From: Isoetes taiwanensis | Taxonomy: Eukaryota > Streptophyta > Lycopodiopsida > Isoetales > Isoetaceae | Reading direction: 5' to 3' | Length of the DNA stretch: 64,000 nucleotides | Assembly (NCBI GenBank): GCA_021234155.1 | Contig: JAJEKV010000002.1 | Location: 3,058,936 to 3,122,935 of the forward strand | Notes under the pieces: generated by a model | Database searches by the model: none | Told to the model about the DNA's origin: nothing | Seen by the model: only the letters and a program-made list of their open reading frames with translations | Position numbers and translations under genes: made by a program | Part shown: positions 9,301 through 20,600 of the stretch, one piece after another | Layout of the letters: each line of letters begins with the position of its first letter | How positions within the stretch are numbered: the first letter of the stretch is position 1

Positions 9301-11639
9301 TGTATGAAAAAGAGTCATTCATGCAAGTGTACTAAAAAATGGTCCATAAATTCAGGTATTGTCCATAATTAATGAAATTGTGCTTTGATGTTACCTCAGA
9401 TTTTGGCACCACTATATTTTCTACTTCCAAGAAGCACTCAGGACTGCGAACAGGAGAATATTCTCATGTTTGTGGACCGAATATTTGGCCAAGTATTTTA
9501 TAAGGTACTGCTAAACTTACCATGTGATAGCATTTTGCAATGTGAATTCTACATAATACTAAACAATAGCTTACCAACCAGTAGAGTCACAATAGCAGCG
9601 GAAGAAAACATAATGGAATCATACATTTCCTTGAGCAATGCTGTAGTTCAGTCATTTTTAAGTCTTTTTATGTAAGCTTACAGAGAAACAGGGATTCAAC
9701 AATGTGTTGCTGTGAAGGCAAAACAAGCTACAAATCCAACGAACTATAGATGTTTGGCAAAATGCACTATAAAATAACAAAATTTTGTTTCATTTTTAGA
9801 CACTGCATTCAATAGATCTTCAGATTGATTTAATTTAAGTGGGTTTATTATATTCTAATGCATCTATGTAGTAGGCTACTCAAATATCTGATTTTCAAGT
9901 ATAAGTTCTTTTGGATTCTGCAGAAGTCTCTTCATAAATATAATTACGAAAATGTTGCTCTGTTCATAGACAGCGTATGTTTATGGTTTAGCATCCATGT
10001 CAGTTTAGTAGACATGTCTGGATATTATTGTAGACTGCGAATAAACATGCCTTTGTATGCAGGTCCATAATTAAATTGATACTTGGGATAAATAGTTTGG
10101 GCTGGCGCTGTTACAACACATTTGTTGCCCAAAGTTTGTTATTTCTTTTTTCAAAATATGTTGTTTATCAGATATTTTACCCCTGTATTTTGAAAGCCAC
10201 AAATCCTAATCCTGCCAAGATGATGAAACGAGCAGGTGCATTCATTTAAGTCCCCTTACAAGCTTATCAGACTGGCATAATATGAATGGTGAGGCATGGC
10301 AGGTCCACAGTTGTACTACTTTATATCTAAGTGCTCTTGGTGAAGATGAGGATGTGAGAAGTAATATAGGGTGCATATGTTTGATACATGGTTGCAATGT
10401 TGTGTGCTTCACAAATTTTTTTAGGTACATAGAAAAATAGTTCAAAACTTTGCATATGTAATATGTTCTGTTAGAGGATGGTGCAGAACGATTTGAATGC
10501 TATTGGCCTGTGATATTTGGTGCAGGTATGGCCTTGATTTTTTTGGCTTGCAGACCTAGATGTTCCCTTAATTGTTTCTTACTAAGTGAAGTAATATCAT
10601 GTGCACACACAGTAGCAATTCAGTGCAGGCTTTGAATGCTTTACTAAGGCAATATATACTCCTACATATGCAAAAATTCAAATCATAAATATGCTGCAGA
10701 TATTTATTGTGATTTGTGAGGCATTTGTTTCCACAGTCTGGAAATCATTTGGACATACTTTGACTGATGGCAATCATTTGGACATACTACAATTGATGTC
10801 CTCTAGGATGCTATTTTTAAGTGTGATTCTATCCTAGCTATACATGCAGGTTGCAACAGCATTAAGCAGTTAAGATCTAGCATTTGTATAATTTGTTTCT
10901 TTTTTCTTAATAACATATGCAGAAGAGATTGAAGCCTTAGAGTAACACATATCAAAATCAGTCATCGCATATGGCATCAAAATATATAGAGCAATGAAGT
11001 ACCTATCAAGGTTCTATAAGGGCGTTTTGGAAGCAAGCACGATTATCATATAGTAATCTTTGGCATGTTAAATACGATTACGATGTTGTTTTGCTCCCGT
11101 GGCCAACATAATATTTGAATGAGCCAAATTTCCAAATGGGGCTTCTCTCGCAACACTTGCAATTGCATAAATGCTGAAAGGGATTTTTACGAGATGGTTC
11201 CATCAGGATGTTTGTTTGTTCTAATGATGGTAGTGATATTTGTGAAATCAAGGTGGCAAATTATTTTTGGATTATATTGTAAATACATGTATTTAGTATT
11301 TGTTGAACTACTGAGTTGTATTACATGTTAGGATTGCTAGGTTCACATGAGTATTTGCACTATTTATTTTTCAAAAGGCTCTTGCTAGCACGATGAAGTA
11401 AACTTGGCCTCATATGCACGAACATTGTAAAAGCAAAATAACACTTTTTGCTAAACCTCATACTTCAAGCCCGAGGACATCCCGAGCAACGCCATTTAGC
11501 TCAAGCAAGGCCCAAGCAAAATACCACACTCCCATAAAATGTCATACGGCTGACCAACGCTCAACCAAAGCAACGATGGGCGAACTGCAAATTCAAGGTT
11601 AAAGATACCAATAAACAACAACTTGCAGTATTTCAAAGC
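9301..11639. other. AT-rich intergenic stretch, no gene recognised
   Basis: Short open frames are scattered here (for example 9385-9675) but they have no recognisable motif, no matching splice structure and no counterpart in the duplicated elements of the window. No RNA gene was recognised. Confidence 0.5.
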
Positions 11640-11935
11640 AGTGTGAGATGGCAAAGTTGATAAGAGCAACTCGCATGATTATATGGGATGAGGCCCCAAT
11701 GATGCATAAACATGTTTATGAAGCACTGAGATAGAACACTCTATCACGTGATGTCATTATTAGGGGGGGTTCATTGTTGTCTCGAGAGGAGATTTTTGCC
11801 AGGTTCCACAAGGAAATCGACCCAAATTGTGGATGCTCCCTTGAAGTACTCATACACACGGGATCATGTTGAGGAACATAAGGTCACCATAAAGATGCGT
11901 GTACTGAACAATTAAGAAAATCGAAAGTTGCACAT
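11640..11935 (+). mobile_element. Helitron helicase fragment
   Basis: The plus strand reads EMAKLIRATRMIIWDEAPMM and HKHVYEAL, then, after shifts, remnants of the [15 protein letters not shown] and EEHKVTIKMRV segments. This is the Walker B and motif III region of a PIF1-type Helitron helicase and closely matches the minus-strand copy at 18410-18650. It is a short 5'-truncated scrap with stops. Its importance is its position: it precedes the hevein-like pseudogene at 12170 in the same order and orientation as the larger Helitron precedes the hevein-like gene at 17153-17383. Confidence 0.75.
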
Positions 11936-12019
11936 ATGGACGTTAAAGGTCGAGCAAAAACACATCCCCGAACATTAGCCTGGCAATGTCGGACACCCAT
12001 TTACTAGTACTCGTTTTTA

Positions 12020-12169
12020 AAATTAGGAAACAAATATAACACACATAGTACACGTGAGATTGTTAAAAAGATGGCGGCAGTCTAGCATTTTAGGCTTTCT
12101 ACTGCTTGTAAATATAGAGGGGCTAAGGATGTGGTCTAACTTACAAACAAATTGTGGGAAGAAGGAAAG
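12020..12169 (+). promoter_or_regulatory. Upstream region of hevein-like pseudogene, conserved with 17384-17560
   Basis: About 150 bases before the start codon align, with small changes, to the reverse complement of 17384-17560. Shared blocks include GTGAGATTGTT, CATTTTAGGCTTTCTACT and AGGGGCTAAGGATG. A TATA-like AATATAGAGG lies about 60 bases before the ATG. Confidence 0.6.
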
Positions 12170-12450
12170 ATGGTGCCCAAGCTTGTTGCAGCAGCATTGT
12201 TGATAACTTTTTTTTTAGTGATATTTATCGTGAATTAACCAATGGTTCTCAATGCCCATGGCGACTGTGCAGCTGGACCTTGCTGCGGCTGGCAGTACAA
12301 TGATGAAACTTGCGATGGGAGCCCCTTGAAAACTACTTTAGTGGTTATGGCTATTGTGGCACATCTGTTACCAATTGTTGTAGTACTCAAGGTTGCCAAT
12401 CCGGTTGCTGGACAGATGTCTTGCAATGTCTCTTTTAAACTAATAATATT
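12170..12450 (+). pseudogene. Hevein-like (chitin-binding type 1) pseudogene
   Basis: The frame starts at ATG 12170 with a hydrophobic signal-peptide-like leader (MVPKLVAAALLITFFLVIFI). It has an in-frame TAA at 12236-12238 where the sister copy has a Ser codon, then resumes as HGDCAAGPCCGWQYNDETCD. A frameshift near 12330 moves the rest (GYCGTSVTNCCSTQGCQSGCW) to another frame. The Cys pattern CC..CG.. then GYCG then CC then C...C is that of hevein-type chitin-binding domains, which bind chitin outside the cell. Nonsense and frameshift mutations make this copy non-functional. It retains the C-terminal Cys pair that is missing from the contiguous frame at 17153-17383. Confidence 0.75.
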
Positions 12451-12692
12451 AGCCCAATGTGGCTATCAAGGTTGCAAAATAATATTAGCCCAGTTGCAGA
12501 AGTATTAACCCCAGATGATGCACTAAAAAAAAAACTGTAGAAAACATGTGAGTGTACGGAGGGTTTCTTGGGTTAAAATCGTACGTATAAGTATAGGGAG
12601 GGTTTTGCTTGAATTTTATATCACTAATATATTCTTAGATATATCATGCGTCCCATGATATAATGTCCCTTTAATTTTTTTTTTTTTTTTTT

Positions 12693-14260
12693 GAAGGAAG
12701 GAAGGAAGGAAGGAAGTTTATTTTAACGTCCACGGAGGCCAGAGGCCTATGAGACGGTACATGCAGAGAACAGGCAAAGAAGCCAAAAAACCCAACACCA
12801 AAAACAAACAATGTAACTGTACAGTAGAACCCTACTACCGGGATGAAAAAACCCCCACTTGGGAGGAAAAACCCTAACAGTAGGCTCTCAAATACCATGC
12901 CCCCGAAGAGCAAGTCTGACGGCCGAAATCTGCAGGATGTAAGCTCCTAGTCGCGCTACCATAGGTGATGCGAGTAACTGATGTAGCGGCGTGTCAGAGC
13001 ATCTAAGATCGATGTGCCTTTGCTCGGACCCGGGCATATCTTTGGGCACTGGCTGGAGGGCATGGTACTCATCCTCTATCACGCGTGCATCTCACAACAC
13101 CGACATATCCTCTCCTCCCCGGGGATCCCAGTGCCGCCATTCACCCCCAAATACTGTTTCAATTCTCGAGGTAATGGGAACCGTCCTTATGGCAGCAATA
13201 GCTCTCCGCTTCTTCCACAGATGTGTGCTTTCAAGTACCGATGGGGTCCATGCTCAAGGCCGGGATTAATCTGAACGTGATAGTGCTCTGTCTTGGGCTT
13301 TGCAAGAGTAGAGGCATCCCACAGGGTGGCAGCATAGCCCGCATCCAATTGCCCATTCTGCGCATCGAATGCGGTGCCACCATCCGTTGGTAATCCATAG
13401 ACCACCTCCTAAACCATCCCTTACGATTGCTCGTAAGCATACCCTCTTCACCATGGGGCCCCCATTAACAACACAAACAGGGGGCAAGCGATGCTCATCC
13501 ATCCCATCCACCTTATGGAAGCAAGTAAGATGCTCACAAGATAGCGAATGTCAGAAAGGCGGAACCCCGCCTCATACAACAAAATCGATACTGATGCGGT
13601 GTCCTTCACTCCCAAGCTATATGTCAAGAAAGCTTTTCGCACCCTTTCCAACCTATCCCACGTGTTTTGCTAACTGGCGGGCCCCAAACCTCCACCCCAT
13701 ATAGCAAGACCTCGACCAAAGCCCCTAAAGAGGTGTGCTCTCCTCGCCCGGGCCACAGAGATCTATCCGCAACACGCTGTTTTGCATCATATATAAAGCC
13801 TTCCAGCCTGACCTCTCCTCTCCACACACTCATCCCACAAATGTTAGTAGTGAAATCAATTCCCGATACTTGAAGCTCCGCACCATCTCCACTTCCCGCC
13901 CCCCGTAATATAACTCCTGATAGGGTGTTGCGAGGACAGGATCGTGAGAAGCTTAGTTTTGTGCAAGTTCACCGCCATTCCCGTTGCCCCACGTAACCCA
14001 CCGAGGGCATCCAAATGCTGCTGCAGATACCACGCTGGCCGTATGGGCTAAAGCAAAGCTACATCATCCGCATATAGTAACTGGCTCACAGAGGTCGCCT
14101 CAGATAATTGCACCCCGGCTCCCCCATGGTGCTGCATCCACGTCTCCAAGCTATCAATGTACAACCCAAAAAGCGTTGGAGACAACGGGCAGCCCTGCTT
14201 AACTCCCATAGTGCTAGCTACCCGCCGATCTTCATAAGGCAGTGCAGCATAAATCCCATC
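12693..14260 (-). mobile_element. LINE retrotransposon copy A, 5'-truncated
   Basis: On the minus strand a degenerate reverse transcriptase reads YEDRRVASTMGVKQGCPLSP and TLFGLYIDSLETW, then LLYADDVAL (near 14053-14080), which are RT palm motifs with the catalytic YADD. Frameshifted C-terminal blocks follow down to 12900. The 3' end carries the shared tail (GGCCTCCGTGGACGTTAAAA), then GGAAG-type repeats (12695-12717 on plus) and an A-rich run. The copy lacks endonuclease and the N-terminal RT, typical of incomplete target-primed reverse transcription. At least seven related 3' ends occur in this window. Confidence 0.85.
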
Positions 14261-15740
14261 ATACGAAAGCCAAAAAGTTTATTATTAGAAATAAGAAGTA
14301 CAAATTTACATGTCTCATCTAACTGTATAAGCACAAAAAGATGCCATAGGAGCACGAGCCTGGAGCACAATGTACTTACTCCAGAATAGGAGACTAACAA
14401 TAAGAATCAATTTGAAGATACTAAATCCAAATACGTTTCGTCATTTCTGACTCAAGGAGAAACACTCGTAAGCCATCAGTAACTTTTTTTGAACACTGTG
14501 TGCAGATGAATAAATGCCCTAAAAAACGTGGCGTCTGCGATGCTCCCATGTTGACCACAGGATCCAACCAGAACCAAGATGGAATGCCATCTGTTTAGCT
14601 TGGGGCCATGCATTGGGATAGGACGCCAAGAGGATGCATTAGCAGTCCAACGCACTATTAAACAAATCTTGTAGCCAGTACTACGTCGGCTAAACACCTC
14701 CACAACAAGCCATTAGGAAATGATTTTGGATTTTGGCTGGATTTTCACGCGAATGGTGGTACATTATAGATTTGAGTCTCCAACTACTTTGAGCTCATGG
14801 GCCGGACAAATTCTCCCTCCAATTCACTTATTCTCTCTCTATCAAGAAATTCATGGCAGCCATGATACCGGCTTGGAGGCAATCATATGTTTAACATTGG
14901 ATTTTCAGCTAGATGAATTCCAATGCACTGATCCAGGGATCTCACTGAAACTCAGGAGATATCACGTGATGATCCAGATTCCTCTACAATTACAAGTAGT
15001 TGAAGAAGAAGATCTTTTTTTTTTTTTTTAAGGACAACAAGCTTTATTTGCCAATCAAAATTATAACAATATAAAATGCAAGACAGAATTATAACCCCAG
15101 ATAAACTGATCCAACTGAGCACAACTATCTGTCTGTGCATAAGAATGAATCTAAAGGTAAGTATGCCAAATTAGTACTTTCTTCTCTTGATCAAGAGAAG
15201 AACAATTATAAGTCATAACAATTTTATCTTGTGTCCACTGAAGAAGAATCCCATCTGCAGTATCCGTGCCCTTAAAGATAAATAGTCTCCTTCTCTTTCA
15301 GATCGACCAAGAAGATCTTAGCAGCAAATGCAGGGAAGAAATAGCCAAGCTTACAGTTGATTAATTCAACAAGCTTACCAAGAAGCATTCAACTGAAATC
15401 AAGGCGAATGTGATGAAGAGGGTCGTTCATCACCACAATATGGAAATATCAGAACCTGTATTTTTGTCAAATCTAGAAGAATGCAAGGCAGCAGGTGTGC
15501 TATTCAACAATTTAAAAAAGACAATGGTAGCCACAAAAAGCCAAACAAACCATGGTATTTGGCGAGCAAGAACCTCGACACTGATGATGGCTTCGTCCAT
15601 AAAATTGAGATCCAATTCAACTATGGCAGAGCTCTTAGGTTCTTCTCTATCTTAATTGCATGCCTATTCTTTTCTATGCTTTTAAGCGCTTGAATCTACT
15701 GAATGATGCTGGCTGGGAGAGATTCATTGAATAATGTGCA
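14261..15740. other. Unassigned stretch between LINE copy A and a DUF7869-type remnant
   Basis: Open frames such as 14476-14703 (minus), 14720-15031 (plus) and 15410-15655 (plus) have no recognisable motif. A T-rich tract lies at 15014-15029. Nothing here can be supported as a gene. Confidence 0.4.
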
Positions 15741-15744
15741 ATCT

Positions 15745-16590
15745 TTCTTATGATAGGTTCCACAAGGGCAACAATTGCAACTGCTGCATTAAGGAAGTCG
15801 GAAGCTGTCCTTGGAAATGGTCCATGGTTTAACTTTTAAAGGAAGTTGAGGCGTGATTCTCTCACTCCTGCTTGCAAGCAAAGAATTACAAAATTCTGGA
15901 AAGAGAATAGCAGAGTCTCTCCTTGCTGGGGGTTTTTTAATCCGGATAGTAATCCGCTTGCTGCGCTTTTGTATTGGGTCCCATAGACCAATTGGTCTCC
16001 GTGGACGATAAAAATACCTTCCTTCCTTCCTTTCTTCCTTCCTTGCGAGAAGGATGTTGTGAACTCTGTTGGAGACTTAGACTTTCGAATTTCTTATCCC
16101 TTGCGCCTTATGGAGGTCACATAGATATTTAGTTTCCATACAAAAACTCCTTGCCTTCCTTACATAAATATTTTCAACCACAAAACCACTATTGAGCTGC
16201 AGCTTTTTCAACAATACAAAAAGGCACACCCTGAACATCGTGTTTGCTTAAAGTCATTTGAAAAGTTGAAGCCTCTTTTTGTCAAGAAAGTATCCGAAAC
16301 GGAAACCTATTATTGCATATACCTAATGAAGTTGGAGTATTCCAGAGTAGTTCTAAATACTTCAAGATCCGTGAGAACTAGATAATATGGTGATGATTGC
16401 AAGTGCTCTTGTGAGGTTTGTGGATCTGCTAATAAGTGCATGGTCAGCCAACACACATAGGACTCAAGCAACCAACTCTAGAGGGTTGTGGTTTGCAACA
16501 AGAACGAGGGTGAAGAATGGTATAAACACGACTGTTTGATGTAAAAATGTCAAAGCTGTGGCATATAGAGTCTTCATATATGTCCAATAG
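15745..16590 (+). pseudogene. N-terminal remnant of a DUF7869-type element (copy D), with nested LINE ends
   Basis: The plus strand reads TRATIATAALRKSEAVLGNG and then RKLRRDSLTPACKQRITKFW (15758-15925). It is interrupted by a LINE 3' end (about 15925-16045) and resumes as LFQQYKKAHPEHRVCLKSFE and KLKPLFVKKVSETETYYC (about 16205-16310), then CKCSCEVCGSANKCM. These blocks (LGNGPW..K, Y.K.HP..., F..LKP.FV, C.C..CG) are the N-terminal zinc-ligand-rich part that I recall preceding the HDKMD/DNC/HTHEDID core in this family. The core itself is absent here, because another LINE 3' end follows at 16590. The record is a broken element with two LINE insertions or truncations. Confidence 0.6.
15925..16045 (+). 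mobile_element. LINE 3' end (plus orientation)
   Basis: It contains GGGTCCCATAGACCAATTGG, TCTCCGTGGACGATAAAAA and a CTTCC tandem tail, matching the 3' tails of LINE copies A, B and C. Confidence 0.8.
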
Positions 16591-16745
16591 AATAGAATAG
16601 AATAGTTTTTTTAACGTCCACGGAGACCAATAGGTCATGGGGCCCATACAATGGGCTAGTACAATCATTACTACTAGGATTAAAAAACCCCTGCCTCGAA
16701 AGGTTTTCAAGGGAAAAACCTTTGCAGTAATGATGATACTAGACA
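16590..16745 (-). mobile_element. LINE 3' end (minus orientation)
   Basis: AATAG repeats at 16591-16604 are followed by TTTAACGTCCACGGAGACCA, a GGCCCATACAATGGGC block and the AAACCCCTGCCTCGAAAGG hairpin region. This is the reverse complement of the family 3' end. Confidence 0.8.
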
Positions 16746-16935
16746 AGCTTAGATAATGATAAGAGAAAGAGAAAACCTTGAGTTCTTGCTGGAATGGAAA
16801 ATGTTTGAAAAGGTAAAACTCTCTTTAAATGCATGCCGTAGAGTGCTAAGATGTATGTTATCACCTGCTGATGTATGCTTTCTGCTTTCAACTTGTACTA
16901 ATCTTATGTTTTACCTGCTGCAGACCTTGCTCTAG

Positions 16936-17133
16936 ATTCCAGTAGGGACAGGTGATGCTAGTAGAGTTGCAGACTGTATTATTAAGAAAGTACCAAGTGA
17001 TAGTAGAAAGAAAAGAGCTAATGCCACTAAGAAGGAAAACAAAAGGAAGAAAGCTAAGGCAGCTGGTGGAACACGGTCTAAAAGTATAGTAGGAGAAGAG
17101 ATCTCGACTGGCAAGGGTAAAAAAAAGAATTAA
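16936..17133 (+). CDS. Lys-rich open stretch, possible 3' exon, unknown
   Basis: An open frame without Met follows a polypyrimidine-poor CTCTAG acceptor-like site and ends at TAA 17131-17133. It reads IPVGTGDASRVADCIIKKVP and then a strongly basic tail containing KKRANATKKENKRKKAKAA and ends GKGKKKN. The composition looks like a nuclear-localised C-terminal tail. It could be the last exon of a gene whose other exons I cannot see, or part of the transposon remnant upstream. I do not recognise the family. Confidence 0.3.
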   Translation: MPVGTGDASRVADCIIKKVPSDSRKKRANATKKENKRKKAKAAGGTRSKSIVGEEISTGKGKKKN

Positions 17134-17152
17134 AGGGAGTTCTTAGATTGTC

Positions 17153-17383
17153 TTACAAGCCAAATTGAAGATGACTTACACAACAATGCGCATAAGATGA
17201 GCCACAGTAGCCCCACATGCTGCAACAGTCCCCCCAAGGGCTTGCACCACAATTCTCATCGTTGTACTGCGAGCCGCAACAAGGTCCATTGTCACAATTG
17301 CCATAGGCATTGACAGCCACTAGCGAATTCATAATAAACACCACTGCAAGAAAAGTTATCACTGCAACAACCTTGGGCAGCAT
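17153..17383 (-). CDS. Small secreted hevein-like (chitin-binding type 1) protein
   Basis: A 76-codon frame starts with MLPKVVAVITFLAVVFIMNS, a good signal peptide, followed by GNCDNGPCCGSQYNDENCGA, DCCSMWGYCGSS and YAHCC. The spacing CC..SQ..C..CC..WGYCG...CC is that of hevein-type domains, which bind chitin in the apoplast or vacuole. After YAHCC the DNA reads GTAAGT, so the final residues VSHLQFGL may be intronic; the sister copy continues with STQGCQSGCW at this point. Without that segment the last disulfide pair is missing. It has its own upstream TATA-like site and follows a Helitron helicase on the same strand, as its sister at 12170 does. It may be functional or truncated. Confidence 0.6.
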   Translation of the reverse strand: MLPKVVAVITFLAVVFIMNSLVAVNAYGNCDNGPCCGSQYNDENCGASPWGDCCSMWGYCGSSYAHCCVSHLQFGL

Positions 17384-17560
17384 CTTTCCTTCTTCCTACA
17401 ATTCGTTTCTAAGTTAGACCCATCCTTAGCCCCTTTATATTCACAAAAGAGTAGAAAGCCTAAAATGTTAGACAACTAGTCTATAATGCATGGTCATCTT
17501 TCCAACAATCTCACATGTGTATTATGTGCTATGTTTGTTTCCAATTTAAAAAATGAGTAT
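17384..17560 (-). promoter_or_regulatory. Promoter region of hevein-like gene
   Basis: The region upstream of the start codon is conserved with 12020-12169. A TATA-like GAATATAAAGGGGC (plus coordinates about 17429-17446) lies roughly 55 bases before the ATG. Its conservation in both copies shows that gene and promoter were duplicated together. Confidence 0.55.
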
Positions 17561-17600
17561 GTGGGCCACAAACGCCAAAAGCACATGGCAAGTTAAATAG

Positions 17601-20600
17601 TTAAATTCTCTCAATGCATAACACATGGGACGTCAACCCTTGTGTCACAAAAGTTTGTAGCTCTACACATTTAATAGTGAATCCGGCACTTCTTGTGTGC
17701 TTAAGATGATTCTCTATTGGAGAGCTAGACCAATTGTATGCGCTCAAACTGAAATGGGAGTTCTGCATTATTGGGCACCAAAGATATTCTAAATATGAAT
17801 ACTCTGCTTCCAATATTCTTTCCAGTGACAATCTCGGCATCTATAGCACGTCTTCCCAATGAACGTATAATGAGGCGAGTGCCATTGTAGAGTCCCTTAC
17901 GTGTAGAAATAGACCTCAATAACATGATAATCATGCCAACCTTCAAAGTTAATTGATGAGGAGGCATCCCACTCGGAGTTTGTGCATTCAAAAATTCGAT
18001 AGGATAGACCCCTGCGTCATTCTCATTAACAGCTCAATTAGCACTGTAATAATCATTAGGTGCAGCAGGCAACCACTCTGTCATCCTCTTGTTTACTTCA
18101 TCTACATCCTCATTCAGTGGCGTAAGTATATCCCTTTGCACCTAATAGGACACACTTCCATAATTCGTTGAAACATCAGGGAATGTCACGGCTAACAAGT
18201 CATTTAAGTCTTGCGACTTCACACAAATCTCTTATGGAAGACGCATCACGTCTGATCCAATATTGGGAAATGTGGTCTCAAGTCCATCTCCAACTCGTAA
18301 AAGATAATCTGCAAACGCCTTTTGCTCTTCCGCATCTCTTCCCACACTGTTCATTACTCGCATATTTACGTTCAGCTTATGTTCCTCGATATGATCCCAT
18401 ATGTAAGAGCATTTCAAGGAAGCATGCACAATTTGGGGGCGATTTCCTCGTGGAACCACAGGTGGAAGCTGGCGAAAATCTCCTCGCAAAACAACAATGA
18501 GTCCCCCAAACAATTTGTCACATGACATCACGTCATGGATGTTCTATCCAATGCCTCATAAACATATTTATGCATCATTGGGGCCTCATCCCATATAATC
18601 ATGCGAGTCGCTCTTATCAATTTTGCCAGCTCCGACTGCTTTGGAATATTGCAAGTTGACGTCTCATCTATGTTTATTGGTATCTTGAACCTTGAATGTG
18701 CAGTGTGCCCACCCTTCAATAAAGTGGACGCAATTCCTGAAGACGCAACTGCCAGTGCAATGATACCTTTGGCACGGACATAAGACAACATGGTGTTAAA
18801 CAGAAAACTCTTTCCGGAGCCGCCTGCACCCTGAACGAAAAACACCCTTCCTTTTTCTAACATCACGTGCTCATCAATCACACGGACGAAGATAATACGC
18901 TGGTCGTGATATAAGTTGTCCACATCTTTTTGCACATCTACCATATCTTCTTGAAACACCTCATCCCGAAATATCATATATGGATCTATTGCACGCTCAG
19001 GAAGAATGAAATCAAACTCCCTTAAGGATCGTCCGACAGAGTTCATATGTGATCTTCAATGTCTAGAAGTGCCATGTCCAAAAATTGATCACACATATTT
19101 ACACTTTGATCTTCTGCAACCCTTCGTGCCTCATGCAAGAATTCATCGCTCATAGAAAGCTTGACTTCTTCCCACAGTTGTAGTGGATTCGATGGTTCAC
19201 AATTTAAAAGGATCATGGCGAACATGTGCCGCAATTGTGGTGGCATGCCCTATGCTGCTGCTTCTTGAAGAGACTCAAGCCATTCTGTGCCATCTCGAAG
19301 CAACCCATGACGAATGCAAGCTTCTTTATATGTCGCACCCAACTCCCGTCAAAAGAGCGTAAATCTTCAAAACTAATTGCACTTGTCACGCGGGTCAACA
19401 GGAGTCGTAAATAGTATCGCTCTCCTTCTGAAGAATTAACAAAGTACATGCATCCAATAGTGGGAAACCTCTGGGTATTCTCTTTGACCTGCCATTTTCG
19501 ACTGGGTTTATCATAGGTAAATTTTTTAGGAAAATCATGGTAGAGCAATTGTGTAGCTCTGTCTCCAGATGCATTAAACTCAAAAAAAGCTGTCAACGGT
19601 GTTCCGTTATTCTTGCTCCTTATACTGTCCACGCTCATACCTTCTCGATAGTATACATCTTGTTGCATTGGAAGATGCACAACCAATCTAGTGACATGGG
19701 GAAACTGCTGTTGTATCTCATATGAGAGGATTCTCCATGATGCCTCAGAAGATGAGAAATAGCGTGCATTCAAGAATTGCTCAATCTCATCATGGTTTAT
19801 GGTGGATGTGGATGCACCATCACTCGCCGTTTCTAAGTTCACATTGATCATATCAGGCCCTTTGTAGACGTACTTGTACAAATATTTAACAGCCTTTAAA
19901 ACAGCACATACCTCAACATTGATATAGCACTTGAAGTACGATGTCAACCAGGGATTATATGGCACGACCCATCTGTTGTCTAAATCTATATCCCCTTTTT
20001 TAACCTTTCGGCCGTCATCCCTTCTTCGGTACAATGGATATCCATCAACAACTGTCGTCTCATCTGAAAATGCACGTGGATAACATTTTGTACACTTACC
20101 ATCCTGCATGCATGGACTATTCGGATATCCAGTACCACATGGCCCATGCATCATATTACGGGTGACTATATCGTACAATTCAGGATACACGTCTTTGTCT
20201 GGTATTTCAGCACAAATAATTTGATCAATCTCTTTGGCTGTGAAGGGCTTGTCTGCCTGATCCAGCATAGTCAACAAATGTACATGTGGCAAGCCTCTCT
20301 TCTGGAACTCAATAACATAGACTTTTGCGATTATGCGGCCGAGTATACCATGATTAGTTATCAAATCTACCAATTCCTTTACTTTCATATGGAATACTCT
20401 AGCCATTAACTCTGGTCGATCACTTGGTGATTGGCCATATAATAATTCCCTCCTAATCTCTTCCCAATTTGCATTGGCAGTCATGGTTATAAAGAGGTCT
20501 GGCCTGCCAAGTTCGCGAACAATAGACATGGCATCTTGGTACCGTTGGGTCATGTATCTTGGACCTCCTACATGTGAGGATGGTAATACAATTTTTCGGC

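Noticed and set aside
9385-9675. 96-residue protein
   Set aside because: No recognisable motif, AT-rich surroundings, and no splice or promoter context.
12242-12508. Separate 88-residue protein starting at 12242
   Set aside because: It is the middle of the hevein-like pseudogene after an in-frame stop, running into the wrong frame past 12330.
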